Source of the DNA: Pseudobutyrivibrio sp.
GTDB taxonomy: Bacteria; Bacillota; Clostridia; Lachnospirales; Lachnospiraceae
Assembly (NCBI GenBank): GCA_017557435.1
Contig: JAFYYR010000006.1
Location: 1-64,000 of the forward strand
DNA: 64,000 nt
Direction: 5' to 3'
Under the pieces are notes generated by a model. It was not told where the DNA came from, searched no databases, and worked only from the letters and a program-made list of their open reading frames with translations. Below, piece by piece: positions 1-7,805 of this stretch (position 1 is its first letter; each line of letters opens with the position of its first letter). The position numbers and the translations under genes are program-made.

Positions 1-182
1 ATTTTGAAGAAATAAAATCACATGCCTCTGATATCGAAACAAGGCTTGATGATTCTTATTGTACAGCTGAACAAATGAAACAAGATAATCATCAGGTCAT
101 AGATGGTTACAGATCTAATGGAGAACAGATTACCCTGATCACAGAAAACTATGATGATTCGATAAGGGAAGTTTTTGATTAA
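1..182 (+). CDS. C-terminal end of an unidentified protein (5' truncated by window edge)
   Basis: An open frame runs from the window edge (first full codon at 3) to TAA at 180-182. It gives about 59 residues, rich in Asp, Glu and Gln, with a predicted helical character and ending in SIREVFD. No motif is recognisable and the start lies outside the window. It reads in the same direction as the genes that follow, so it could be the last gene of an upstream operon. I do not assign a function; it could also be the tail of a decayed gene. Confidence 0.5.
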   Translation, partial: FEEIKSHASDIETRLDDSYCTAEQMKQDNHQVIDGYRSNGEQITLITENYDDSIREVFD

Positions 183-278
183 CAAATTCAAGTTTATTGA
201 TTTGATGAGGGTTTTTGTGAAATCGATATATAAATCGGGAAAAGGAAAAGAAGAAATCTCTTAAAAGGACGTGGTCAC

Positions 279-335
279 ATGAATTTTTTGACGGAGGCGG
301 AGAAGAAACTAATCGTTGATTATCTACTAAGATAA
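279..335 (+). pseudogene. 18-codon ORF, probable N-terminal gene remnant
   Basis: ATG at 279 is preceded by AAAGGA about 8 bases upstream. It reads MNFLTEAEKKLIVDYLLR and then stops. A proper ribosome binding site in front of such a short reading frame suggests either a gene cut off after its start or a small peptide. The stretch just downstream (334-349) is 16 bases identical to 32177-32192, where the same sequence serves as the leader of another accessory gene, so rearrangement here is plausible. Nothing else supports expression. Confidence 0.25.
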
Positions 336-359
336 AGCGGGATTTGGAGTTATTATTTG

Positions 360-839
360 ATGATAGAGATAAGAAAGCTTAAGGAAAAAGACATAGAAAC
401 AGCTTTGAAAATATATAATTCAAATAAAGAATTTTTAATACATCATATAGGAAGTGAGAAGGTCGATTATTGTTTTCTAAGTAATGAATTAAATGAGATG
501 GTAAGGCATGATTTTACCTCTAATTTAGTGATCATAGATGATGAACCTGTTGGAATTATTGATTATTCTCTGAATGATAGTGGCTATGTGTATTTATCAT
601 TATTAATGCTTTTAAATAATTTTCAAAACAAAGGGCTTGGAACGTCTATTTATCTGTATTTCGAATCATTAGTTGGTGGTAAAAATGCTTCAAAGATTAG
701 AATAGATGTCGTTGACGATTATGAAAACAATGTTATTCCATTTTGGGAAAAAATGGGATTTATTAGAACTAAAAAAGAAGAGTTAACGTGGGGAGGAAAA
801 ACATCATCGGTTACTGTTATGGAAAAATGCATTTCTTAA
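360..839 (+). CDS. GNAT family N-acetyltransferase
   Basis: A 159-residue single-domain GNAT protein that would transfer acetyl from acetyl-CoA to an amine; the substrate is not predictable. The acetyl-CoA loop is visible as NNFQNKGLGTSIY around residues 90-100, and the C-terminal FWEKMGFIRT segment is the usual strand-helix-strand GNAT ending. I use ATG 360 rather than the overlapping TTG 357 because GGAG at 346-349 is better spaced for it. The gene stands alone in the accessory island and is followed 21 bases later by a copy of the dispersed GGGGAC-type palindrome (861-892). Confidence 0.8.
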   Translation: MIEIRKLKEKDIETALKIYNSNKEFLIHHIGSEKVDYCFLSNELNEMVRHDFTSNLVIIDDEPVGIIDYSLNDSGYVYLSLLMLLNNFQNKGLGTSIYLYFESLVGGKNASKIRIDVVDDYENNVIPFWEKMGFIRTKKEELTWGGKTSSVTVMEKCIS

Positions 840-860
840 TAATATAGTCCTGAGCCAAGG

Positions 861-892
861 AATGGCCCAAAGGGATTGGTTAGTGCTCCATT
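861..892 (+). repeat. GGGGAC-type palindromic repeat, copy A (degenerate)
   Basis: Reads AATGGCCC, then AAAGGGATTGGTTAGT, then GCTCCATT. It matches the family core (GGTTAGT) and its outer arms (AATGG, CCATT), but arm pairing is imperfect. It lies 21 bases after the stop of the GNAT gene ending at 839 and has the same orientation as the other five copies. Confidence 0.6.
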
Positions 893-925
893 AAATAAAA
901 TTCAGTTTATAGGAATGATAGAATT

Positions 926-1543
926 ATGAATCCATGGGAAGAAATCAGTTTGTCTGATTATGAAAAACATATGAGTCTTGCTTCCGTAAATCAACTTCAA
1001 GCAATGAATAAAATGATGAAGCTTCAGTTTGAGGAATATCCGGTAGCATCGGTTATTGTATTTGGGGTTGCCGGTGGAAATGGTCTGGAGCATGTAAATC
1101 TGAAAAAATACAGCAAAATTTATGGTGTTGACATTAACAAAGCATATTTGGATAAAGTAAAAAAACGATATTCCTTTATGGGGGATAGTCTTGAATGTAT
1201 AAGGATTGATTTGACTTGTGAATATGATAGGTTGCCTGAGGCAGATTTGGTGATAGCAAATTTACTTATAGAATATGTCGGAATTGAGGCGTTCAAAAGG
1301 GCAATTTTGAAAACAGGGGCAAGATATGTATCCTGTATTATTCAGATAAATGTTGATGAGGGGGCTTGGGTTTCTGATTCACCATATCTTCATTCCTTTG
1401 ATGGACTTGATGCTGTACATCACCAGATGGAGGAACAATCTTTGATAAAGGCGATGAATGAAATCGGATACAGTCTGTTAAAAACAGCTGAGACTCCACT
1501 TCCAAACGGAAAGAAACTTGTAATGCTTGATTTTGAGGGATAA
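926..1543 (+). CDS. Class I SAM-dependent methyltransferase-like protein
   Basis: A 205-residue protein with a Rossmann-type SAM-binding start: the FGVAGGNGLEH loop (around residues 47-57), then an acidic strand end (YGVDIN, around 67) and LPEADLVIANLLIEYV in the motif IV region. A small-molecule or protein methylation role is possible, but no substrate motif is evident. It begins MNPWEEISLSDYEKHM, the same opening as a 19-residue remnant at 34632-34691, so this family has been in both accessory islands. It sits between two GNAT genes. I am confident of the fold, not of activity. Confidence 0.7.
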   Translation: MNPWEEISLSDYEKHMSLASVNQLQAMNKMMKLQFEEYPVASVIVFGVAGGNGLEHVNLKKYSKIYGVDINKAYLDKVKKRYSFMGDSLECIRIDLTCEYDRLPEADLVIANLLIEYVGIEAFKRAILKTGARYVSCIIQINVDEGAWVSDSPYLHSFDGLDAVHHQMEEQSLIKAMNEIGYSLLKTAETPLPNGKKLVMLDFEG

Positions 1544-1570
1544 ATTCTAGTTTTCAGGAGAGGACTGAAT

Positions 1571-2071
1571 ATGAGAATACGACCATATATAGAGAGTAAA
1601 GATTTTGATGAAATAACTAAATGGATTACTGAAGAAAGAGCACATGCTTTGTGGTGTGCGAATTTGATTCATTTTCCTATAGAAAAAGACAATTTTGCGA
1701 AAGTCATGCAGGAAGCGGCTGAACGATTTGGGGATAGTCCATATGTTGCTACTTCTGACGATGGTGAATTAATAGGATTCTTTTGCTATTCGGTTAATCT
1801 GGCCAATAACGAAGGAATGCTGAAATTTGTTATGAACAACCCTCGATTTAGGGGCAAGGGGTACGGCAAGGAAATGCTTCGACTGGCAGTAAAGTATGCA
1901 TTTGAAATTACCAATGCACAAGCAGTTCAATTGAATGTATTCCCTGAGAACGAAATAGCAAAAAAGTGTTATAAAGCTGTTGGTTTTACAGAAAGAAAGA
2001 CGGATTTGAATGCATTTGCTTATAAGGATGAATCTTGGGGCAGATGTAATATGGTTATTAGACGAAGCTAA
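1571..2071 (+). CDS. GNAT family N-acetyltransferase
   Basis: A 166-residue GNAT enzyme with the acetyl-CoA binding motif NNPRFRGKGYGKEML at about residues 96-110 and a VFPENEIAKKCYKAVGF segment typical of the C-terminal half. The start ATG 1571 follows CAGGAGAGGACTGAAT. It is 27 bases after the methyltransferase gene and is probably co-transcribed with it. Its stop codon TAA (2069-2071) overlaps the first bases of a palindromic repeat (copy B). The substrate is unknown. Confidence 0.8.
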   Translation: MRIRPYIESKDFDEITKWITEERAHALWCANLIHFPIEKDNFAKVMQEAAERFGDSPYVATSDDGELIGFFCYSVNLANNEGMLKFVMNNPRFRGKGYGKEMLRLAVKYAFEITNAQAVQLNVFPENEIAKKCYKAVGFTERKTDLNAFAYKDESWGRCNMVIRRS

Positions 2072-2103
2072 TGGTCCCAGGGGACGGGGTTAGTGGTTCA
2101 TTT
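2070..2103 (+). repeat. GGGGAC-type palindromic repeat, copy B
   Basis: Reads AATGGTCC, then CAGGGGACGGGGTTAGT, then GGTTCATT. The core is identical to copies C, D and F from GGGGAC to TTAGT. It begins within the stop codon of the upstream GNAT gene and ends 14 bases before the next GNAT start. Confidence 0.8.
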
Positions 2104-2117
2104 GTGAGGATAATAAT

Positions 2118-2642
2118 ATGATAGAAACAACGCGTCTTTTGCTGAGAAACTATACAATGGATGATTTTGATGCCCTTTATGAGATTATGTCAGATTCAGA
2201 AACTATGAAACATTATCCTGCACCATTCGATGCGGATAGGACAAAGGGATGGATTACATGGAATTTGGAAAATTATAAGAAGTATGGATTTGGATTGTGG
2301 GCAGTTGTGCTAAAGGAAACAGGTGAGTTCATCGGTGACTGTGGCATTACTATACAAAATATTGATGGAGAAATGCTCCCGGAGATTGGGTATCACATTC
2401 ATAAAAAATATTGGAAACGTGGATTTGCAAAAGAAGCTGCACAAGCTGTACGAAACTGGGTTTTTCAGAATACACAGTATGATACAATCTATTCATACAT
2501 GAAGTATACAAACGTAGCTTCATATTCTACGGCCGTAGCCAATGGTATGAAGAAGGTAAAAGAATATCCGGATCCTAAAAATACTATTTCTTATGCCTAC
2601 GCCATTACTCGTTCAGAATGGGAAGCAATGCAATGTAAATGA
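2118..2642 (+). CDS. RimJ/RimL-type GNAT acetyltransferase
   Basis: A 174-residue protein opening with IETTRLLLRNYTMDDFDALYEIM, the classic start of the RimJ/RimL (Acetyltransf_3) branch. Other marks are ETGEFIGDCGI, PEIGYHIHKKYWKRGFAKEAA (acetyl-CoA loop, around residues 93-113) and a C-terminal YPDPKNT segment. This branch acetylates protein N-termini or amino groups of small molecules; nothing here decides which. The ribosome binding site GAGGA precedes ATG 2118. It starts just after repeat copy B and is followed 18 bases later by a DUF4298 gene. Confidence 0.8.
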   Translation: MIETTRLLLRNYTMDDFDALYEIMSDSETMKHYPAPFDADRTKGWITWNLENYKKYGFGLWAVVLKETGEFIGDCGITIQNIDGEMLPEIGYHIHKKYWKRGFAKEAAQAVRNWVFQNTQYDTIYSYMKYTNVASYSTAVANGMKKVKEYPDPKNTISYAYAITRSEWEAMQCK

Positions 2643-2660
2643 GTTAGAGGGGACGATATT

Positions 2661-2948
2661 ATGACTAGCATAGAACGCATTACTAAAATGGAAGCTATTT
2701 TGGATCAGGCCACAACTACAATGGATGAGTTGCAGCAGAAGATAGACGATTTCTATAAAATGCAAAATGACATTAGCCTGTTAGAAGAATATTATTTAAG
2801 CGAGGATTGGAAGAAAGACTTTGCCCTAGATGAAAAAGGAAAACTTCCTAAGGAGTTGAAGCGTGGCGTTTTATCGGAAGATGCTATCTATGATTTACTT
2901 GAGCAAAACAAGGAGCTTATGGCGATAATTTCTAATTACAATAATTAG
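2661..2948 (+). CDS. DUF4298 domain protein
   Basis: A 95-residue soluble protein matching the DUF4298 pattern: an N-terminal helix (MTSIERITKMEAILDQA), LEEYYLSEDWKKDFALDEKG in the middle, KLPKELKRGVLSEDAIYDLL, and a helical end. DUF4298 proteins are small, mostly helical and of unknown function, and often occur near acetyltransferases and other accessory genes in Firmicutes. It follows the RimJ-like gene by 18 bases and has GAGGGGA upstream, so it is probably co-transcribed. Confidence 0.75.
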   Translation: MTSIERITKMEAILDQATTTMDELQQKIDDFYKMQNDISLLEEYYLSEDWKKDFALDEKGKLPKELKRGVLSEDAIYDLLEQNKELMAIISNYNN

Positions 2949-3027
2949 TTTAGGCATTTTTATAAACTGGTTAAGTAAGACTGGAGAATGACAGATTATT
3001 TTTGCGAAAAAGGATGGAGAATATTTT

Positions 3028-3555
3028 ATGAAGCTTATAGTTGTAGACATACAAAAGGGAATAACCGACGAAAGATTATATGATTTTAATAACTTTATAA
3101 AGAACGTGACAAATATCATCGATACAGCAAGAAATAATAATGTCGAGGTTATTTATGTGCAGCATGATGATGGCCCGGGGACAGGCTTTTCTATAGGGGA
3201 TAAGGATTTTGAAATCGCAGATCAGGTAGCACCAAAAGAGAATGAGAAAATATTCATAAAGACCATAAACAGCTGCTTTGGCAATTCTGATTTTACAGAT
3301 TATCTTAAGCATTCAGGAGAAAAAGATTTGATGATAGTTGGATTGCAGACAAATTTCTGCATTGATGCAACTGTTAAGTCTGCTTTTGAAAGAGGCTACA
3401 ATGTGATAGTTCCTAAGGAAACAAATTCTACTTTTGATAACGATTACATGGATGGCGAGACCACTTATAGATATTACAACGAGATGATGTGGCCAAAGAG
3501 ATTTGCAAGCTGCATTTCTGTTGATGAAGCAATAAAGATTATGGAGGAGAAATAA
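3028..3555 (+). CDS. Isochorismatase-like cysteine hydrolase
   Basis: A 175-residue member of the isochorismatase/nicotinamidase superfamily. The catalytic triad is visible as Asp7 (LIVVDIQKG), Lys78 (IFIKTINSCF) and Cys111 (GLQTNFCIDATV), with the usual cis-peptide region before the Cys. Members hydrolyse amides or vinyl ethers of small molecules such as nicotinamide, ureidoacrylate or N-carbamoyl compounds; the substrate cannot be read here. The metal-binding DxH of true nicotinamidases is not evident. ATG 3028 follows AAAAAGGATGGAGAATATTT. Confidence 0.8.
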   Translation: MKLIVVDIQKGITDERLYDFNNFIKNVTNIIDTARNNNVEVIYVQHDDGPGTGFSIGDKDFEIADQVAPKENEKIFIKTINSCFGNSDFTDYLKHSGEKDLMIVGLQTNFCIDATVKSAFERGYNVIVPKETNSTFDNDYMDGETTYRYYNEMMWPKRFASCISVDEAIKIMEEK

Positions 3556-3632
3556 CTGAAATATCCTGCTGATTTGCCTTAATATTTATTAGAAGCTATA
3601 ATAAGAAAAGTTTTGATTAGAAGGAGTTTAAA

Positions 3633-4076
3633 ATGAGTACAGAAATTACAGGCAAGAATGTTGGCAAGACATGCCGCACACATTATAGAGGTACATTTAA
3701 CGATGGAACACAATTTGATTCATCTTACGACAGAGGTGAGCCACTTGAGTTCGTTTGCGGAGCCGGCATGATGATTAAGGGATTTGACAAAGCTGTTGCA
3801 AATATGGAAGTTGGCGATAAGGTAGATATTCATCTTATGCCTGAGGAAGCATACGGCCAGCCTGATGAGGATGCTATTTTTACAGTAGAGATAGCACAGC
3901 TTCCAGGTTCGGAGGAGCTGGTGGTAGGTCAGCAGGTATATTTGCAGGATCCATATGGCAGACCATTTCCAGTAAAGGTTGTTGCCAAGGATGAAAATAA
4001 TATAACTCTTGATGCAAACCATGAGATGGCTGGTAAAGAGCTCAATTTTACAATTGAGCTTGTAGAGGTATTGTAA
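3633..4076 (+). CDS. FKBP-type peptidyl-prolyl isomerase, SlyD-like
   Basis: A 147-residue cytoplasmic prolyl isomerase/chaperone. The FKBP core shows DGTQFDSSYDRGEPLEF, GAGMMIKGFDKAV and MEVGDKVDIHLMPEEAYG, which leads into the insert-in-flap region (to about residue 120) seen in SlyD-type proteins. The His/Cys-rich metal-binding tail of E. coli SlyD is absent; the protein ends ELNFTIELVEVL. GAAGGAG precedes ATG 3633, and AGCTATAAT around 3595-3603 could be its -10 region. A hairpin terminator follows at 4082-4116, so it is likely monocistronic. Confidence 0.88.
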   Translation: MSTEITGKNVGKTCRTHYRGTFNDGTQFDSSYDRGEPLEFVCGAGMMIKGFDKAVANMEVGDKVDIHLMPEEAYGQPDEDAIFTVEIAQLPGSEELVVGQQVYLQDPYGRPFPVKVVAKDENNITLDANHEMAGKELNFTIELVEVL

Positions 4077-4081
4077 TTTTT

Positions 4082-4116
4082 AAAAACCTGATCCTAGGAT
4101 TGGGTTTTTATTTTTA
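4082..4116 (+). terminator. Rho-independent terminator after the FKBP gene
   Basis: AAACC, TGATCC, TAGGATT, GGGTTTTT and TATTTTT form a short hairpin with a T-rich tail directly after the FKBP stop codon and before the ABM gene. Confidence 0.75.
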
Positions 4117-4126
4117 AGGAGAGGCT

Positions 4127-4447
4127 ATGATAACAGTAAATTTATATTATAAGGGGACAAACGGAAGTGCCCGTGCATTTGCAGAAGAAATGGAATCGTC
4201 AGGTATTGCAGACTCTATTAGAGCAGAGCAAGGAAATCTTCGCTACGAATATTTTCAACCTATCAATGACCCGGAAACAGTTTTGCTCATTGATTCATGG
4301 GCTGACCAGGCTGCAATAGATGCACATCATGCATCGCCTATGATGAAACAGCTTGCTGAATTAAGAGAAAAATATGACCTTCACATGACGGTAGAGCGTT
4401 TTGTGAGTGACGAATATGAAGCTGATAAAAAGTTTATTAGAAACTAG
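4127..4447 (+). CDS. Antibiotic biosynthesis monooxygenase (ABM) family protein
   Basis: A 106-residue dimeric ferredoxin-like-fold protein of the ABM/YgiN type. It has ITVNLYYKGTNGSARAFAEEM, then EQGNLRYEYFQPINDPETVLLIDSWADQAAIDAHHASPMM, the characteristic central strand and WxDQxALDxHHxSP block. YgiN-like members are quinol monooxygenases; others degrade haem or have no known activity. No haem ligand set is visible. AAGGAGAGGCT precedes ATG 4127. It stands alone between a terminator and a 70-base gap. Confidence 0.8.
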   Translation: MITVNLYYKGTNGSARAFAEEMESSGIADSIRAEQGNLRYEYFQPINDPETVLLIDSWADQAAIDAHHASPMMKQLAELREKYDLHMTVERFVSDEYEADKKFIRN

Positions 4448-4520
4448 AGCTTTACAATCTAAATAGATATTTAATAGGCCCAATATTTACAGAGAGAATA
4501 ATGAAAATGTAGGTGAAAAA

Positions 4521-5249
4521 ATGATAGGACTAGGAACTTTAATTAACACTGTAGCTATTATTGTTGGAGGATTAATTGGCAATTTTACTGGTAAATTGTT
4601 TAAAGAAGATCAGCAGCATGCAATAACTAAGGCATGCGGAATCAGCGTTTTGTTTATTGCTATAGCTGGTGCTATGCAGGGAATGATGGCTATTGATGGT
4701 AAAAATCTTGTCAGTGGAAAATCAATGCTTGTTGTCCTTTGTATTGTATTAGGAACTATAGTTGGAGAATTAATTGGAATAGAAAATGGCTTTGAAAGCT
4801 TCGGAGAGTGGCTTAAGCAAAAAACGGGTAATAGCGGTGACAAAGAATTCGTAAATGCGTTTGTTACAGCTTCCCTTACAGTTTGCATCGGGGCTATGGC
4901 CATTGTGGGCGCTATTCAAGATGGAATTATGGGTGACTATTCTACACTGGCTGTTAAGTCGGTTTTAGATTTCATCGTAGTAGCTGTTATGACCTCCTCA
5001 CTAGGAAAGGGCAGTGCCTTTTCAGCTATCCCTATTTTCCTGTTTGAGGGCTCAGTTACATTGCTGGCCAAGTTGATTTCACCAATTATGACGGAAATGG
5101 CAATAGCATATTTATCACTTATTGGCTCTATACTTATTTTTTGCGTTGGTGTAAATCTCGTATGGGGAAAAACAGTGCGAGTTGCAAACATGCTTCCTGG
5201 ATTGATATTTGCTGTTGTAGCTGTATATATTCCAGGCGGAATATTTTAA
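4521..5249 (+). CDS. DUF554 family membrane protein (YdfK-like)
   Basis: A 242-residue polytopic membrane protein starting MIGLGTLINTVAIIVGGLIGNFTGKLF, the hallmark opening of DUF554. Internal blocks GISVLFIAIAGAMQGMM, NAFVTASLTVCIGAMAIVGAIQDG and SLIGSILIFCVGVNLVWGK are conserved in the family and form six or so membrane helices. The function is unknown. AGGTGAAAAA precedes ATG 4521, and a perfect-stem terminator follows directly (5258-5293), so the gene appears to be a single transcription unit. Confidence 0.88.
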   Translation: MIGLGTLINTVAIIVGGLIGNFTGKLFKEDQQHAITKACGISVLFIAIAGAMQGMMAIDGKNLVSGKSMLVVLCIVLGTIVGELIGIENGFESFGEWLKQKTGNSGDKEFVNAFVTASLTVCIGAMAIVGAIQDGIMGDYSTLAVKSVLDFIVVAVMTSSLGKGSAFSAIPIFLFEGSVTLLAKLISPIMTEMAIAYLSLIGSILIFCVGVNLVWGKTVRVANMLPGLIFAVVAVYIPGGIF

Positions 5250-5257
5250 AGACTATG

Positions 5258-5293
5258 ATCAAGATAGAGCTTAGCTCTATCTTGATTTTCTTT
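5258..5293 (+). terminator. Terminator after the DUF554 gene
   Basis: ATCAAGATAGAGC, TTA and GCTCTATCTTGAT make a perfect 13-bp stem followed by TTTCTTT. Confidence 0.88.
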
Positions 5294-5322
5294 ACGGATA
5301 ATTTATTCTCGAAAAAAGGTGC

Positions 5323-5352
5323 TATAATCTAACTGTTTAAACAAATGAACAG
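5323..5352 (+). promoter_or_regulatory. Promoter -10 and candidate ArsR operator
   Basis: TATAAT at 5323-5328 is followed by the inverted repeat CTGTTTAAACAAATGAACAG at 5333-5352, which contains the palindrome TGTTTAAACA. It lies about 25 bases before the ArsR start, where an autorepressor would sit. ArsR proteins bind such short dyads around their own promoters; binding here is inferred. Confidence 0.5.
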
Positions 5353-5377
5353 ATTAACGAAAGTTATGAGGTAGTCC

Positions 5378-5710
5378 ATGGATTGTGAAAAAGAATCAAG
5401 GAAATTACAGTTAGAATTTAAAGAGTGTCAAAAGCTTCTTACGGCGATTGGAGACGAAACTAGACAATACATTATGTCTGTAATGATAATGGAAAAATGC
5501 GGTGGTGCCAGAGTAATTGACATAGCTAAAAAGACTCATTTATCTAGGCCGGCAGTATCACATCACATGCAGATATTAAAAGACGCTGGTTTTGTCACAG
5601 CAAGAAAAGAGGGGACAATGATTTATTATTCCGTAAATGCGGATAGAACTGGAATTGAAAAAATCAAAACCCTCGTAAATCATATTGATGAATTACTTGC
5701 CCAGGATTGA
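5378..5710 (+). CDS. ArsR/SmtB family transcriptional regulator
   Basis: A 110-residue winged-helix regulator with ARVIDIAKKTHLSRPAVSHHMQILKDAGFVTARKEGTMIYYSV, the ArsR recognition helix (residues about 55-75) and wing. No clear metal-binding CxC is present in the recognition helix; the Cys residues (CEKES, ECQKLL, EKCGG) are scattered, so a redox or non-metal signal is as likely as a metal. It sits 31 bases upstream of an aldo/keto reductase and probably controls that gene and itself through the dyad at 5333-5352. Confidence 0.85.
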   Translation: MDCEKESRKLQLEFKECQKLLTAIGDETRQYIMSVMIMEKCGGARVIDIAKKTHLSRPAVSHHMQILKDAGFVTARKEGTMIYYSVNADRTGIEKIKTLVNHIDELLAQD

Positions 5711-5741
5711 TGCTCTTTTTTCGGAATAGGAGCGATACAAA

Positions 5742-6599
5742 ATGGAATATGTAACATTATCCAACGGGGTAAAGATGCCGTCACTAGGCTATGGAGTATA
5801 TAAGATTGCACCTGAAAAATGCGAGGAATGCGTGCTTGACGCAATAAAAGTTGGATATCGACTTATAGATACAGCGCAGTATTATGATAATGAAGAAGCA
5901 GTGGGAAATGCCATAAGAAAAAGTGGGATTCCTCGTGAGGATTTTTTTATAGTTACCAAAGTGTGGCTTACAAATGACGGTTATCACAAGGCGAAGGATT
6001 CAATAGAAGAGTCTCTTTCAAAATTAAATATGTCTTATGTGGATTTGCTGCTTATTCATAAGCCTGTAGGTGATTACTTCGGAACCTATCGTGCCCTTGA
6101 GGAGGCGTACAAAGAAGGGAAAGCAAAAGCCATTGGAGTTTCTAGCTTTAACGAAAAGTTACTTAAGAAGTTATATGATTTTGCAGAAATCAAGCCAATG
6201 GTAAATCAGGTTGAGACACATGTATTTTTTCAGCAGAAAAAATTACATAGACTTATGGATGAATTAGAAATTAAGCATATGGCATGGGCACCTTTTGCAG
6301 AGGGGGCGCGAGGATTTTTTTCTAATCCGGTTTTGGATGAGATTGGGAAAAAATACAATAAGAGCATTGCCCAGGTGGCTCTTCGCTTTATGATTCAATC
6401 GGATATAATCCCGATTCCTAAATCAACCCACATTAACCGTATGGCGCAAAACCTTGAAATATTTGATTTTTCCCTTGAAGAGGAAGATATAAAAACTATT
6501 GCCTCTTTGGATACAGGCAAAAGTATATTTGGACCAGAATATGGTCCTCTCACTGGAAAAATATTGTATTTTCTATCCAAGTTGTTTTATCACGGATAA
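5742..6599 (+). CDS. Aldo/keto reductase
   Basis: A 285-residue NAD(P)H-dependent oxidoreductase of the AKR5-like group. It begins EYVTLSNGVKMPSLGYGVYKI. The catalytic set is visible: Asp and Tyr in RLIDTAQYYDNE, Lys in FIVTKVW and His in LLLIHKP. The NADPH-binding end is IPIPKSTHINRMAQNLEIFDFSL. Such enzymes reduce aldehydes and ketones, for example methylglyoxal. Its likely co-transcription with the ArsR gene suggests induction by a reactive compound; that is inference. Directly downstream is a broken cupin gene that may once have been its operon partner. Confidence 0.9.
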   Translation: MEYVTLSNGVKMPSLGYGVYKIAPEKCEECVLDAIKVGYRLIDTAQYYDNEEAVGNAIRKSGIPREDFFIVTKVWLTNDGYHKAKDSIEESLSKLNMSYVDLLLIHKPVGDYFGTYRALEEAYKEGKAKAIGVSSFNEKLLKKLYDFAEIKPMVNQVETHVFFQQKKLHRLMDELEIKHMAWAPFAEGARGFFSNPVLDEIGKKYNKSIAQVALRFMIQSDIIPIPKSTHINRMAQNLEIFDFSLEEEDIKTIASLDTGKSIFGPEYGPLTGKILYFLSKLFYHG

Positions 6600-6624
6600 A
6601 GGATTATATTTACAATATAAATAA

Positions 6625-6813
6625 GGAGAAGGAAAAGAGGCAATAGAGCTTCATCCAGGAGATGTGGTAAATATACCTGCTAATGTAAAGCATTGGCATG
6701 GGGCAGCTAAGAATTCATGGTTCTCACATCTGGCTATTGAAATAGATGGAGAGAATACAAGTAATGAATGGCTTGAGACAGTTTCTGCTGAAGATTATAA
6801 CATGTTAAAATAG
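6625..6813 (+). pseudogene. Cupin-domain protein, 3' fragment
   Basis: The frame opened after TAA 6622-6624 reads EGKEAIELHPGDVVNIPANV, then KHWHGAAKNSWFSHLA, and ends at TAG 6811-6813. This is the second half of a small cupin (metal-binding H-x-H within KHWHG) of the type that often accompanies reductases and carboxymuconolactone decarboxylase-like proteins. There is no start codon, and the first half of the cupin barrel is missing. An AAGGAGAAGG sequence lies right at the break, as if an internal deletion joined a gene leader to the 3' half. Confidence 0.75.
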
Positions 6814-6828
6814 ATGTACATACAATAG

Positions 6829-6859
6829 CGTCTAATCAAGTGGATTAGGCGTTTTTTTT
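6829..6859 (+). terminator. Terminator after the cupin remnant
   Basis: CGTCTAATC and GATTAGGCG form a stem followed by eight T. It probably ended the reductase-cupin transcript. Confidence 0.8.
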
Positions 6860-6982
6860 GGCAAAATAAGTGTGGTATAGAATTTACTTTTTTGCAATTC
6901 GCATTTTCGGTATAATTATAATAATAGATTGTGTAAAGGATAATAGTATTTATGACAGCTGAAGAAATGTAGGGGAATTAAA

Positions 6983-7780
6983 ATGCATAAGAATGGATGT
7001 GTAAAAGTTGGTAATACAGATATGTATTATGCTGCTTTTGGAGAAGGAAAAAAGAATCTTGTAGTTTTACCAGGATTGTCTGATGGACTATGGACTGTAA
7101 AAGGAAAAGCGTGGCTTTTAGCAGGCTCATATAAAAAGTATTTTACCGACTATACGGTTTATATGTTTAGCAGGAAAAATGCCATTCCTGATGGTTATTC
7201 CATTGAAGATATGGCGGAAGATGAGGCGCTGGCCATGAGAAATTTGGGAATAGACAAGGCTATGGTTATGGGAGTATCTCAGGGCGGAATGATAGCACAA
7301 TTTCTGGCAGCAAATCACCCTGAGCTTGTTGAAAAACTAATTCTTGTTGTTACAGCACCCTATGCTAATGAAACTATAAAAAACGTCGTTTCAAAATGGA
7401 TAGATATGACCACAACATCTTCTCATACAGAATTAATGCTAGATACTGCTGAGAAGGTTTACACAAAAGAATTCAATGAAAAGAATAAAAGTTTTCTTCC
7501 TCTTGTAGCCAGATTTACTAAGCCCAAAAACTACGATAGGTTTTGTAAAAACGCATATGCGATTTTGAATTTTGATGCAAGAAATGTGCTTTCTCAGATA
7601 AAATGCCCAACTTATATATTATCAGGTGACAGTGATAATACAGTGGGAAATGATGCTCCCTATGAGCTGCATAATGCAATTGCTGGCAGTGAAATGCAGA
7701 TTTTTGAGGGCCTTGGACATGGACTTTTTGAAGAAGACAGGGATTTCTATAATAAAGTATTAGAAATCTGTAATAGATAA
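6983..7780 (+). CDS. Alpha/beta hydrolase
   Basis: A 265-residue alpha/beta-hydrolase-fold protein. The nucleophile elbow is GVSQGGMIAQF (Ser around residue 98), the acid is in YILSGDSDNTVG and the histidine in FEGLGHGLFEED. The early VVLPGLSDG segment supplies the oxyanion region. It resembles esterase or haloperoxidase-like hydrolases; the substrate is unknown. A TATAAT lies near 6912 and GTAGGGGAATTAAA precedes ATG 6983. A GNAT gene follows after 25 bases. Confidence 0.85.
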   Translation: MHKNGCVKVGNTDMYYAAFGEGKKNLVVLPGLSDGLWTVKGKAWLLAGSYKKYFTDYTVYMFSRKNAIPDGYSIEDMAEDEALAMRNLGIDKAMVMGVSQGGMIAQFLAANHPELVEKLILVVTAPYANETIKNVVSKWIDMTTTSSHTELMLDTAEKVYTKEFNEKNKSFLPLVARFTKPKNYDRFCKNAYAILNFDARNVLSQIKCPTYILSGDSDNTVGNDAPYELHNAIAGSEMQIFEGLGHGLFEEDRDFYNKVLEICNR

Positions 7781-7805
7781 ACACACGGACAGAGGTATTT
7801 AATTT

